The position numbers and the translations under genes are program-made. Shown piece by piece: positions 24,479-35,895 of a stretch of 64,000 bases of DNA (position 1 is the stretch's first letter; the number at the start of each line of letters is the position of its first letter). The DNA is from Whalleya microplaca (taxonomy: Eukaryota > Ascomycota > Sordariomycetes > Xylariales > Xylariaceae): positions 1 to 64,000 of the forward strand of contig MU385785.1 of assembly GCA_022497155.1 (NCBI GenBank), read 5' to 3'. The notes beneath the pieces were generated by a model. It was given only the letters and a program-made list of their open reading frames with translations. It was not told the origin of the DNA and made no database searches.

Positions 24479-25297
24479 ATGTCGCTCCTCTCAGCACATT
24501 TCGAACAGATCGCTATATCCTGTCAAGGGATTGATAGCCTACCGTATGTTCCCACAAAATTGGGTTATCTACTGCCCATTCCTAGCTTACCATTATCCAA
24601 TAGCTTCCTACCACCAAAGATATTCACCAACGCCCTCCTCTCCAACCACGATATCACGTCATTGATTCGCGACACGGAAGCCCACGAACGTGCCCTATTT
24701 TCCGTCCCGCCGCCACCACCACCATCTTCAACACAAGAGCTAGATCCGCCGAAACAGTCTTCGCGCCGGCAGACCGTGTTCAATGTTGCCTCCGGAGAGG
24801 TCACGACGTCTGGCACCAACACCGGGCGCAGTTCCGGTGCGCCAAGGCGGCATACGGCGGTAGCAGCAGTCCTTGGTGGTGATCTTCACGACCAGATCCG
24901 TCGCAGCGAGCGACGCGGGGGCAAGGACGACATCGATGTCGAGATCCTCCTCAAGGGTGCAGAGAAGCTTTGCGGCGTCTATCCCCTGCCGGGTGCGCTG
25001 GAGAGAATACCGGCGCAGAGGTCGAAGTACGCCCATAGTAAAGCTACGCTAGCCTACTACGAAGCCAAGGTCAGCGAGCAGGCTGAGGCCTTAGGGCGAA
25101 TGAATAAGGACCACTGGATGGACGAGGACGAGGATGACGATGCTGCAGACGGCGCAGAAGAGGGCGAAGAGATCTTGACGGAAGAGAGTCTGCGTAGAGA
25201 GGAAGAGGAAGTTCGAGAATTAGATAAGAAGAAAAGGGATCTACAGGAGAGGCTGAAAGCAATGGAGAAAGACCTGGGTGGCTTGATGAACATGTAG
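24479..25297 (+). CDS. SPC34: DASH complex subunit Spc34
   Basis: Kinetochore protein of the DASH/Dam1 ring that couples chromosomes to microtubule plus ends. Exons 24479-24543 and 24604-25297 give 252 residues. The 60-bp intron (GTATGT..CAATAG) is a multiple of three and open, so an unspliced reading also looks intact. Splicing joins GIDSLP directly to FLPPKIFTNALLSNHDITSL, the conserved core, followed by RDTEAHERALFSVPP. The C-terminal region has a helix rich in Glu/Arg/Lys (REEEEVRELDKKKRDLQERL), the coiled coil expected for this subunit. The start is ATG 24479 (CACCATG context), not the in-frame ATG at 24458, because the product then begins MSLLSAHFEQI as in the family. Confidence 0.87.
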   Translation: MSLLSAHFEQIAISCQGIDSLPYVPTKLGYLLPIPSLPLSNSFLPPKIFTNALLSNHDITSLIRDTEAHERALFSVPPPPPPSSTQELDPPKQSSRRQTVFNVASGEVTTSGTNTGRSSGAPRRHTAVAAVLGGDLHDQIRRSERRGGKDDIDVEILLKGAEKLCGVYPLPGALERIPAQRSKYAHSKATLAYYEAKVSEQAEALGRMNKDHWMDEDEDDDAADGAEEGEEILTEESLRREEEEVRELDKKKRDLQERLKAMEKDLGGLMNM

Positions 25298-27345
25298 ATG
25301 CTTTACACACAAATGATACCCATTTTACGTTCCTGGAGATGTCTTCTAGCGTTATGATCCAAATATGCCACCTGGAAGCTCGGTTAGTGAATAATATGGC
25401 GAGAAGAATAACTGAAGAACAACGATCTACATAGGTGCCGTGTCTTTGTATATAGAGACTACTATCCCCTTAAGCAATATAATGCTTGTTAATACATACA
25501 TCCACTAGGTAATAGACAAGCGAATGCATAGAATAGCAAAGCTAATTATTACATTAAGAGTTGAGACTTTGCTGCTTAATAACGGATTGCATTAATGACT
25601 GACGAGACCTGGGAGCAGGTCTATGCGCTCCTAGAAGACGTCAATAACAACGCTACCGAGACTCATCTTATACACCATTGGGAAGACACTTGCCGTATCA
25701 ACAATGATTTGACTGTTCAGAACTTAGTGCGGCCCCTAAGCTTGGCTCATTATTCCCCGTAAGACATTCCTCGGAGATAAATGCAGATACTTAACATAGA
25801 CGCGGTGATACTGTTCGAGTACAAACGACAGGGACATCTTAATGAGCCTGAAAGCTCAGCCTCTGTAAGTGTTACCACACCAACTACTTGATGCCTGATG
25901 ACAATTTGATATTATCATAGAGTGGCAAGGCTTGAAAAAGCCTGCTGAGTGCTTACGTCTATATATTTCGTTCCTCTGAGTGGCTAGATGGGTATCATCT
26001 GACTATTGTAACACAGAATCAATGCGACTTAATTGACTTGAGGTTCAGCTATTCAAGAGAGGCGGGTGACATGTTATATATACCCAAAGCTTATAAGATG
26101 CTCCGTACTGTACTAGTTCCCGTCTCTCGAATCAACACTGACTTCATGACAAGCCATACACCCCAGAAAGCTCAAGCCATATAATAAGTGAGATTATCCT
26201 TGCTGTCTGGGTTAGTCCAATCATATCCGGTTAGGGGCATTCATATGGCTAGCTACCACAGATCTTCGAAGTCAAAATGTACATTTCGAAGTTTTGATAC
26301 ATTCTGCATCGTACGTTAAGTAGCCGCATAAGCATGCTAGCCCTTCCGCGGCTAGCGGAAACGTATGCATAGAATCGACTCTATAGTCAACGGCGACTAT
26401 GTATAAGTAAATAGCGCAATATTTCGAACATACGAGCAGTGGCGGTGACGGCCCCTTTTCCGACTCTGCGGGTATCAGGGGATCAGGTACCCACACGTCC
26501 AAGTATCATCACACACCGCCGTTCCGACTCCGCCTCAATAGCTGTGATACTTCGCGTCTCCGCCCCGTTCAACCAAGGCACGCCATCTTTCCGGCGTGCG
26601 CTAGGGATCCCCCGTGAAGAGGCCCACTGTCTCACATATACCGGACGCGCCTCCTAGAGCACTCCCGGGGAGGGATCACGTAATGTATTTCTCTGTGGGG
26701 GTCTATAGCTGTTGCCCACATTATGCCGCAGCTACAGACAAAGCACATCCTCTCCATGTCGGAGGGAGGAAACCGCCTGCTGTTCAAGAGTGAAATCTCT
26801 TGAATATCTAGATGGGGGAATACTTGCTTCTGAAGTAGGAAAGAAGAGGAAGTCTATGGCTATGGGTACTAATTACTTAGTTCCCGAGTGGTCCTTGGGA
26901 ACCATGACATCTTTCGTGATTGCTGTTGCTGTGATTGTTTGCTGCTGCTGGTGCCCAACAGAGATATACTTAGACATCTTCTTGTCCTGTTCGATGAACT
27001 TGTGTATCGTCTCGTCTTAGCCGATCTTAGGATGGTGGCTCTGTTGCGTAATTACCTAGAAAGTTAGACGTACTGCGCGACGGGATCGCGTTCAGAGAAG
27101 AGCGTGATCCAATATTCCCAGATTTACTCGGCGGTCATGATGTGGTGTATATGCCACGATATGAGGTGCTTCTCTAGCATCTACGTGATTACAATTTGCG
27201 GCTACATGATATCTTCATAACTCCCAGGTGAGGTTTGGGGCATAGGATCTCGTAACTCAATCACCCTATATGCGCGTCCCTAACCGTCAGAGATTTGGAA
27301 CCGCTCTACCGTAGCACTCATGGTAGACTTCTTAATAGGCAGGGG
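25298..27345. other. Start of the accessory tract, no firm gene
   Basis: AT content rises here. A protein-like 55-codon ORF (ATG 25595, MTDETWEQVYALLEDVNNNA) ends at 25762, overlapping a GTAAGA donor. A second coding-like stretch follows near 25800-25865 (AVILFEYKRQGHLNEPESS) and ends at a GTAAGT donor. I could not join them in phase, so this is either a small intron-containing gene or a relic. Nothing else is convincing. Confidence 0.35.
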
Positions 27346-27603
27346 TCAGTCTGCGTCCATTGTAGATGCAAAGTTGGCCATCATGACCGTGAAATTCATC
27401 CCCATTGGATCGGAACTGGTGCTCGTGGCAACACCGAAGAAGGTATTCTTGTACACCTCTGTCATCGCGGCTGCATATTTCTCTTGATCTGACACGTCAT
27501 CTGGAAGATGAATTACACCTAGACTCCTGAAATCACGCACTGAGATCGCGTGGCCTTTCATTACATCACGGAATAACCTGGGTATCGAATATCGGTCATA
27601 CAA
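27346..27603 (-). CDS. Possible small hypothetical protein
   Basis: An intact 85-codon frame with natural codon use, starting MYDRYSIPRLFRDVMKGHAI and ending NFTVMMANFASTMDAD. It lies 60 bp downstream of the FrnE-like gene on the same strand. No family is recognised and no signal peptide is present. It may be a true small gene, the terminal exon of a larger gene, or a fragment. Confidence 0.35.
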   Translation of the reverse strand: MYDRYSIPRLFRDVMKGHAISVRDFRSLGVIHLPDDVSDQEKYAAAMTEVYKNTFFGVATSTSSDPMGMNFTVMMANFASTMDAD

Positions 27604-27663
27604 GATGTAATCGCAATATAATCATATTTTTATTTACAACAATCCAGCCCATTTGATGGAGCT

Positions 27664-28382
27664 TTACAGACCTTTCAATTTGACTTGCGCGAACGCATCC
27701 AAGAACGCCTCGGAGTCATACGCACCACCAAATTCGATCTTGCCCTGTATCGTAAAGTGTGGAACGCCGTGAATATCTTTGGCATAAGCCTCCTCGACTT
27801 CTGCATCGACCTCCTTGCCTCCCTTCCCAGTCTCCAGCCAATCCTTAGCCTCGTTCTTATCCAGGCCCGCCCTCTCAGCAGCAGCTATCATCATGTCGTG
27901 GGACGTGATGTCACCGGTACCCTCGAAGTATTCCTTGAAGAGCTCCATGACGATGCGGTTCTGGACGTCCTCGCCCTTCGTCTTGCCCAGCTGGATGAGG
28001 CGGTGCGAGTCCCGGGTGTTGCCCATCTTCCCCGCGAACCGGAAATCGATGCCCAACTCGCCACCGATCGTCGTCAGGCGCTGCTTGATGGCTTGCATCC
28101 TCTCTGGCCCGAACTTTTGCACGTAGCGCTCGTTCACGGGCACGCCTACATTCGGCAGCGTCGGGTCCAGATAGAAAGGCGCCCACGTTATCCTGAAGCT
28201 GTCATCTTTGGCCCCCGGATATGATTTGTTGTACAATTCAATGGCCTTATCGAGCCGTTTCTTGCCGATGTAGCACTGGGTGGCTGTTAGCATTCTCGGA
28301 GATATGAAGCGAATCACGTGTACAAGCAACGTACCCATGGGCAGACGGTGTCTGATACGATCTTGATGTTAAAAATAGTCAT
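27664..28382 (-). CDS. DsbA-family / FrnE-like thiol oxidoreductase
   Basis: Thioredoxin-fold protein of the DSBA/FrnE family, likely cytosolic, with a probable disulfide or glutathione-linked redox role; the substrate is unknown. Exons 28382-28335 and 28275-27664 give 219 residues, typical for the family. Exon 1 codes only 16 residues, and the splice restores the active site CPWC at 14-17 within SDTVCPWCYIGKKRL. The helical insert (RLIQLGKTKGEDVQNRIVME) and the cis-Pro loop GVPHFTIQGK near the C-terminus match FrnE-type proteins. The unspliced frame starts at a false ATG inside the intron and would lack the catalytic cysteines. No signal peptide is present. Confidence 0.9.
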
Positions 28383-29873
28383 TCTCTCAACTTAAATAAC
28401 CGGATTGGATTTCTAGCATGATATTAACCTCAATGAGTCGAAGGAATTGAATTGACCTTGAGTTTTTGCCTGGCGTACCCTTAAGGATATGATGTTAGTG
28501 AGGGTTACAAAGCTACAAGTAGTTGCTGACAAATCCATTTTACACCCGATCTGGCACTAAAGATTTATCCGCATACCGAAGGCTGTATGGAGTTGAAACA
28601 TTACCTAGCGTGGCGTGCGCGCTCGCACTTGTTGCATCATGTACTTTTCAGATCTGTGCCAATAACACGCCGAGCTGCCGAGCCGCTTCGGGTTGGTACC
28701 GTAGCTTCCGGGTTTAATTTGCCACACTTGGACTCCAGGTATGGAATCAACAAAGTAAGTCGACGTTTGTAAGTTCCACTTCGGATGAATATATATATTC
28801 GGACGAAGATAACATTATAAGCTCGATAGAGAAGTCGACACTGGCAGCATTAACTAACGATCCCCTGACTATGAATATATGCCCCCTTTCCATTCGGAGA
28901 CACCTCGTTCGAAAATCCCAATGGAGAAACTAGGCAACTGTCTCGGGTGCATGGAGCCTCTGAACTAAAGCTCGAGATAGTTCTTCTAATTCTATTCGGG
29001 CTATCGGGTAATACATATGGACCCGTTGACCTATCGACACCATCAATCATTCTTAGGATCGAGGAGAAATAGCGTAGAAGGCATTGCCTGCCCGGTGTAA
29101 TCGGTGTTCTAAGGCCCACATATTGCCGACTGCTAGTGGTTGGCCCGATAAGTAGCCGATTTTATTACGCTTTTTGGAAAGGTTGTTGCCGATTGCATCG
29201 GTGCTAGAGCCGATAGCATGACCTCAACACCGGCTCGGTACCGAACGCACTGCGTACAGGCCCTTGAAATCAGGCAAACCTAGTACTTGCCCGTGACACC
29301 GACCTATGGTATCCACAATAGCTATATTCGGTTCTTGCAACTTCGGCAGCAAGAAAGTTCGGATATCATTCCGAAGACCTCATCGGCCCAAGCGGTAAGC
29401 AGGAAACATGGCAGACCATTATACATATAAAGTACAGTCACTTACGATACACATAAAAAAAAGATTTAAAAGAATAACTAGTAGTATTTTGCCATTACGA
29501 GTGATTGATGACTAGGTGCTACCTAGCAGTAATGTTGGTAGATGGCCACTCTGAAGATGTACCTCCTGTCGCGGCATCAGCCGTCAAAGATCCCGTGGGA
29601 TGAGAGGAAAACCGAATCAAGCCTTCTCAAGTGACATTCATGTCCCCTATCCATTGTACTGCCATTTCCACGTAAGCATCATCCATCCCCTTCCCTATTG
29701 AGCCGGCCAGATAGCAGTAGAATGGTAAATCAATTGCAGGTAGTCAAGTCTTCCCGGCGTATGCTTCCTCGGGTATCAGCACAGCTTTTTCCCTTTTGAG
29801 TCCCTCTAAGATACCTTTCTCGAATTTGATTGATCCTTTTTGGCTTTTCCCGGCATCGATTTCCGAAGTTAAT
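28383..29873. other. Intergenic, no gene seen
   Basis: FrnE-like gene promoter on the left, 3' flank of the first 2EXR gene on the right. Contains an imperfect palindrome near 28785 (CTTCGGATGAATAT opposite ATATTCGGACGAAG). No convincing frame. Confidence 0.45.
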
Positions 29874-31022
29874 CTAGTATGGATCCAGAACGCATTTGAC
29901 TTCAACGTGAAGACCCAAATTTCTGGCGAAATCTTCGATTTCTTCCACCTGTTGCTCCAAGTTGCTGAACACATAATCCAAGCAAAAGTCACGTAACACC
30001 CGGTTACAATAACTTTTGCATCGTCGCGGATTGTCTCTTTCTTTCCAGGAGTTCCAGAGTCCCTTGGCAATATCCATGGGCAGTAGCCCATCCTCGTTCA
30101 GTAGACTGGTATCCTCCAAGTGTTGGCTGATCCGAAACTCGCAATCGTCACATTGCTGTAAAATAAGATAGAGTACTCTAAGGGACGGACAGGCTTCGAA
30201 AAAGCGGCTCCATCTTGGATAGCGAGGTCTGCCGCTTATGCAAAACGCAATTTTCTGGACTCTGGAGATCCATGTGTCTTGGGTCTGGGTGAGGCCTTTG
30301 CAGGTGATGAACCACCAGATCGGGTCGAAACTATACCAATAGGGGCAGTGTGTTCCCATGACAAAGATATCCGTATTAACATCGATCGTGACGGAAAAGG
30401 AGTTGGCACATTGGAGATTTTCGGCGCCATAATTTTCTGCATCCATGAGCCAGAAATTCGATGCTTCAGTATAGCCAGGATATAGAGCCATTCTATACTT
30501 ATTGAGTTGGATACTTTCAAGATGCAGGTTAGCTTGGCGATTCAGCCACATGATGGAACTCTGGGAGATTCTCTCAGGTGTGGCATTGTTGACTAAGATT
30601 TTCCCCATGGGTTGGGTCGCGTCGACACATCCGTATGTTTGCGCCACGGGCTGCTCGCGCAAGACTGGGGTCATTGGATCGTTATTTGAGCTGACAGGTG
30701 GCTCTTCCTGATTGTCTAACAGAAATTGTGCATCGGAGGGGGGAATGTAACCAAAGTAGTGACGGATCCGCTGCCTGTTTTGGCGATGAAACTCCCATAT
30801 CATGAGTTGAAGCTCTATAAAAACTCAAGTTAGATGTATCTCGGTCAGAAAGTATCTCTGGCTTTAAGCTCTAGCTTGGGCGCCTCAACTCGAGAGTGAT
30901 TTATCCATCCTGATGAGTAAATGCTACTCCCCATACAGAGCTCTAAATGGGGAATATATGAATTTTGAATACGTACCAAGTGGTAGTTCCGGGAAGAGGT
31001 GGAACTGCTGAAGAGGTTCCAT
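29874..31022 (-). CDS. 2EXR-domain protein, paralogue 1
   Basis: Fungal-specific protein with an N-terminal 2EXR motif. Exons 31022-30977 and 30814-29874 give 328 residues. Splicing yields FHLFPELPLELQLMIWEFHR, the characteristic opening (F..F..LP.ELQLMIW). The unspliced frame begins inside this motif at MIWEF. The rest has scattered Trp and Cys residues and no enzyme signature, signal peptide or membrane span. The biochemical role of 2EXR proteins is not known to me. The second gene at 34951-35847 shares the same opening (MEPLQQFH against MKPLTQFH), so the two are paralogues. Confidence 0.8.
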
Positions 31023-33017
31023 GACCGACTGTTTAACAGACTGCTACGTTAAGTTAGATAAATATACCCATAAAGGAGCCAAAGCCGACTGAATGGACGA
31101 GACCATACTAAGATGTATGTGACGTAGGACAGAAGACAGAGGTGTACCGCAAGAACCAACAAGGTTCCCCAGCAGGTATGATGATGATGAAGATCAGCAG
31201 GATGAGTATGGCTTTTGCCGAGAGGCCAAGGAACGAGTGAAGGATGAGGTCAGAGCAGATGGCATGGAGATCAGAAGAATCATAAAGGCCCCTGAGAAGC
31301 GATCTGGGTTGATTGCAACATATGCGAGGCAATAGCTTAGTAGACAATCTATTTACCAAAGAAGGTCTAGGTAGAGCGTGTAGGGAATGCCTAGGTGGTA
31401 TGATTGAAATAACAAGGCGAATAGGCTTACCACAATAGGTTTGATATATTGGTCTGTGAGGGCAATGGTATTGGGATTACTGTGACACCATGTGATGGCT
31501 CGTTCGTGGCTGGGTCCTGGCTGCACTTGGTCTCTGATGGTGTTGGTGGTATGAAAAGGTGTTGGACTGGACGAGAAATATTGTTCTGGACAAGGTGAAG
31601 CTTTGGCTGGAGAAGGTTCTTCACAATGATGTGTCACAATGATGTTTGCCAACATACAAATAGGAAAGAAGGTCTAAAATGCGGGACCAGAATCAGATCA
31701 ACTACCTAGGTAGTTACTGATTACGGGCCTCGAAAGCCGTGATTAGCTTCCCAATGCGGACTGTTTGGCATTCACCAGGTACAATTAAAGAGGGCAAGAT
31801 TAGACGGTAGCCTATCCTTATGATCTGTTAAAGCTTGCCATTAGCTGACATGTTATGTACCAGCTAATAACTTTCCCGTTTGACTGTTACAACCTGGCTG
31901 TTTCCTATTACTTCTTTTATTGTATAAGCATATAGCAGATGCGTTAGGTACTGCTCGATACATATATGTCTGGGAAGGCATTCTACACTGGAAAGGCCTG
32001 ATATAAACACGTACTATCGTATTTTAGTGGGTGTATTGCTGAATCTGACACGAGGGTCCTTGGATTTAACCATACGGTGGTAATAGGCTAGGAGCTTTAA
32101 GCTGGTTACGAATGCCAGTTCGTTGAAACTGCATGGACTACTGGAAATATTATGAATTTCAGTATATTCCCTACCATCCATGGCTGTTGGCTAACAGAAC
32201 TCCTAGTACTTAGCACCAGTCCCCCTAAGCACTGATCCAGAAAGCTTGCAGTGGGACCTGGTTGAAATCGAGCCCCGTACCTGGGGACCTTCAGATTGAT
32301 TCCATCATGTTGCCTTGTCTTGATTAAACCTTGTCGCCAGAAGCTAATGGCCCCCTTCTTACCTAGGATAAGGCTGTGATACATAAAACAACAGACTTCC
32401 ATATTATGAAGATGCATTTATAGCCATGAGGTTATCATTGAAAAATCCGGCCTGCTCCTTCTGGCAACCTAGACTAATTTATTTCTTTGATATGATAGAC
32501 ACTGAGAAAAGCATTCACCAATCCGACCATCAACTGATCCCGAAATTCTGCCAGCACCACTACATTATACCCGCTATACCTTCAATACAAGGCTCTGTAT
32601 GTATTACGGTGAATTACTTGTTTCTGCCTCTTTCGCACAGTACACTGATACCATTTTATGTAGAATACCCACGACATTCTCCAGCGCGACCCGATACCCA
32701 CAACACTCAGCCCGCAAACTCCATTCGCGATGCCGCCCTCCAATTATGGCACAGGATTCATTACGTGCCGTGAGTTCTAGCTGCTAGCGGTGTGCTAGAA
32801 ACTATACTATTCGATCGCTGCGTCGCTGTCGAGCAAGTAAACCAGACCCGGATCTCGAGCACGTATCTTCTCATTAAAACGACCTGCTTTATGTCGATAC
32901 CTATGCGCCATATTAGGCCCCACTGAGACCTACAGATAGTGCTGTGCGGCCTTCCCGAGCGACAAGTCTGCCGGTCGCATGACCTCTGCGTCTTCCTAAT
33001 ACGTCCAGAGGTGCTGC
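31023..33017. other. Intergenic, no firm gene
   Basis: An open but ATG-poor plus-strand frame around 31130-31335 (acidic start DDDEDQQDEYGF) overlaps a hydrophobic minus-strand frame; neither can be chosen. The remainder is AT-rich with no repeats recognised. Confidence 0.35.
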
Positions 33018-33690
33018 TTAATTGACGGCGACGGCCGTGCCGTTAAAGTAGCCCACATCGATGTCGAAGGGGTCGTCGGGCCTGGGATACATGATGTGGA
33101 GGTGTCCCTATCAATACTGGTATGTGGAGTAGGTTATGGTTAAAACGTACTGATTAACATCTTGATTGACCGGGAGCTCCTGATGAGCCAGAGCCGCTCA
33201 TGGGCCGGGCATCACATTTAACTCCTGAACGACGGTTATGGGACATGTGCGGGATACATACTGACAACCTAGATGAGCATCACAGGCTTGCGCGAATGAT
33301 CATTCCAATTTCTCTACAATGCGCTCCTCCAAGACGATACCCAGAGCTTCAACATCCAGCTCGATCGGTTAGAAATTCGAAATAATTTCACATATATTTG
33401 TTCCTTGGCACCGGCACTTCAATGCGGGTGCCCTTTCGAAGGACAACCGTTGGCTTGCGAGCTGTCGCAATGATCTCATATGGCTTCCCAAGCTTTTGGT
33501 ACTGCCACAACAATCAGAAAGGCCCCAGTAGTCGAGTCCGACAACACCGTATCGATGACGTGAATACTGACTCGTTCAAGAATTATTGCACTGCTAGTGC
33601 CTGAGTGCTCTAAACAAAGACAACAGCTATAAGTGCTACAGTATACAACGAGTTTGCGAGCCTTCACGGCCTGTGTTAAGTCTAGCACGT
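33018..33690 (-). pseudogene. Unassigned decayed gene
   Basis: Coding-like pieces line up on the minus strand. They are a stretch around 33480-33690 (LDLTQAVKARKLVVY), one at about 33390-33480 (EIIATARKPTVVLRKGTRIE), and a frame from 33362 to 33151 (ELDVEALGIVLEERIVEKLE, then SFAQACDAHLGCQYV). The 33362-33151 frame is interrupted by TGA at 33302-33300 and 33200-33198. A terminal exon-like piece (GHLHIMYPRPDDPFDIDVGY) ends at 33018. Both stops could be CGA changed to TGA. The last splice does not keep phase. I do not recognise the family; the composition suggests a real former enzyme. Confidence 0.4.
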
Positions 33691-33887
33691 TCCCAACCTA
33701 GACCTGCAAGCATGCCCGCTTGATGTGAAATGCGATCGCTTGTGTGTTGTCCATTCTGGAGCCTTTTGTAAGTTATATCACCTCTTCAAACTCCATTGGA
33801 GATCTCATGATGGCGAATGCACTGGACCATCGCCCTATATTCTGCCCTACGCTAACACGGCTCTTATATCACGTAGTCGATGTATAT

Positions 33888-34004
33888 TGTCACGAGATGA
33901 ACGTATGAGGTAGCTAAACAACACAGTTGTTGTTCGGAGATCTAACTAACTGGTTGTTCTTCGAACAACCTCTATATACATGATCCTAACAAAGAAACCT
34001 GACA
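33888..34004. repeat. Short LTR-like repeat B, copy 1
   Basis: A 117-bp unit from TGTCACGAGATGAACG to AACCTGACA, so it has inverted TGTCA/TGACA ends. The interior has a near-perfect palindrome GGTTGTTCTTCGAACAACC. It is about 90% identical to 43788-43901. The flanks TATAT and GATAT match at four of five bases, a weak target-site duplication. Confidence 0.6.
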
Positions 34005-34950
34005 GATATGCCTCCGCTAAGGATATACCCGTCTACTACATATGTATCCATATGATTGAACTTATTCTCTTTGTAGATAATCATTTATTAAGCCTGTGAC
34101 GCGGCACAATTTGTAAGAAAAATGGACCTAGCTTGGTGGCTCTTGTGTCATTATAGTTGCCTTTACTAGGTAGCACGGTTGAATAGGATTTATACCTAGA
34201 TTTCGACTGGAATCAATCAACTGTCTGGCAACTATACCACCGGCTTCCTCGAAGCCTTTATCTAGTTGCTTATTGAGAAGAATTTTCACGCCTCCAATCA
34301 ATAACATTTTGTCACGATAATAGGGGTATTAAATATTGCTCCGAGATCCATAGGCTTAAAAGAGATCTTCTGTAACTAGAAGATCCTTCGGATCTTAGAT
34401 CTTTACACAATTTTACTAGAGTGATCACGGCAGCACCTAAATGATCATTGCACACACTGTAACTGTGATACATTTGTCATGAACCAAGAACACGTGTGGA
34501 GCAAAGTAGAAAGACTGTAAATGGACATGGAAGAAAAGTAACAGTAGGCTGATATCTATTGTGCTTCAGTTGTCATATTAGGTATCACAAGGAGCTCTTT
34601 TGCACGACACCAACTTCTGTGCTTTACTGTTTGTATATTATCTATACCACTACTCTTGACAATTATCTGCGGTGCCTCGTATCCCGCCTTCATATCCTCT
34701 CAAGTGGAGAAACTGCAGTTCAGCCTAATTGGGTCAGCATTATAACTGCAGTGACGATATAAAAGGGCACTCACAATGAATAAAGGTTCAGTCTCCTGCA
34801 GTTGATAGCAGTGCCACTCGTCATATCCTTTTCCGCCATCCACATCCCCTTAGCTGATTGGTAGCAGCCAGTGCTGTGATCACACGGTATATTTATAGTG
34901 TAATTCAACGTAGCGGCAATGGCTTCTGCTGATTGTGCATGTGGCAAGAT
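34005..34950. other. Intergenic with dispersed-repeat copy
   Basis: No gene seen. Contains copy B of the dispersed repeat (34401-34470) and the 3' flank of the second 2EXR gene. Confidence 0.45.
34401..34470 (+). repeat. Dispersed repeat, copy B
   Basis: TTTACACAATT, GATCACGGCAGCACC and AATGATCATTGCACAC match 5898-5996 in order and orientation, with mainly transition differences. Confidence 0.6.
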
Positions 34951-35847
34951 CTAGTAGGTGTGAAATATGTCGGCAACTGCGTGGACCTGTACAGTCATCC
35001 GGTCCTCCTCCTTGAAGACATTGTCTATCCGCCTTTTCAGCTGGCAACCAGCTTCCAAGTGTTCCATTTGGTAATAGAAGAAGTCTTCGTTCTTCTCCAC
35101 ATCTTCATCTCTCCAAGAAGCGATGAAGTTGTACCAGGTTTCTTTGTCCATGAACGCATTTGGTGTGATGTTTTTCTCCACGAAGTCTTCGGTGTATTCT
35201 TCTCTCTTCGAGGGGTCCATGATGTATTTGCGCAACTCCGGCTGACTTGCAGTTCGGAAGACTACGAACACGGTTTTCAGACCGGTTAACTGAGAGAGTG
35301 CCTTGCGATCAAGGTCATCGAGTGTTATTGATTGGGGACAAACAAACATTGCCAGTTTCTGAATACGCTTGGACCAGTCGACAACCTCATGTGGCATCTT
35401 TGTACCGATGTTGCGAAAGAGAAATCTTAGGCGACCGGGGTATCTGTAGTTGGTATTCTCGGCGAAGAAAACGTCCCTCTCAAAATTCACATAAGTGTCT
35501 GTGGGAGCGATACCAAGGTTGGGTTCAGGAAACCCAGGTAACCCATGTACGGTACTGTAGATACGGTAAAGATCGTTGGTAAAGGCAACGCCGTTCGTGA
35601 ATCGAATTTTGTGCAGCCCCATGCGATCGAGCAGTTCCTCCTCGGCAGCTCCGCGCTTGCCGCTCCTTGAAGTGGGATTGACATACTTTCCCTGCTGAAT
35701 GTCCAGTGCTGCGTAGAATCGGCCATATGGCTCGAGACAGAGATAGTGCCGAATAGCAGCTCGGTCTTGACGCCAGAGGGCCCAGATCATCAATTGCAGT
35801 TCGATGGGAAGTCGACGAAAGGGGTGGAATTGAGTGAGAGGCTTCAT
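34951..35847 (-). CDS. 2EXR-domain protein, paralogue 2
   Basis: Single-exon 2EXR protein, 298 residues from ATG 35847; the same frame has an upstream ATG at 35895 adding 16 residues. The downstream start is preferred because the product then opens MKPLTQFHPF, matching paralogue 1. The motif FHPFRRLPIELQLMIWALWR is intact at 7-26. Both proteins continue RxxIRHYxxxxP, and both have a central aromatic region followed by an RIQKLAMFV-like strand (RVQKIAFCI in paralogue 1). The intron that splits the motif in paralogue 1 is absent here. No catalytic motif or targeting signal is seen. Confidence 0.82.
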   Translation of the reverse strand: MKPLTQFHPFRRLPIELQLMIWALWRQDRAAIRHYLCLEPYGRFYAALDIQQGKYVNPTSRSGKRGAAEEELLDRMGLHKIRFTNGVAFTNDLYRIYSTVHGLPGFPEPNLGIAPTDTYVNFERDVFFAENTNYRYPGRLRFLFRNIGTKMPHEVVDWSKRIQKLAMFVCPQSITLDDLDRKALSQLTGLKTVFVVFRTASQPELRKYIMDPSKREEYTEDFVEKNITPNAFMDKETWYNFIASWRDEDVEKNEDFFYYQMEHLEAGCQLKRRIDNVFKEEDRMTVQVHAVADIFHTY

Positions 35848-35895
35848 TATCCCAAATACTGCGCCGGATCTTGTCTGGGGCGGCATTGTGATCAA

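Noticed and set aside
26272..27020. Several 70-100-codon ORFs near 26.3-27.0 kb
   Set aside because: Composition looks random and starts have no support.
31108..31359. Hydrophobic minus-strand ORF of 83 codons
   Set aside because: Overlaps an equally open plus-strand frame; the apparent transmembrane stretch is the antisense of a GATGATGATGAAGATCAGCA-type acidic tract.
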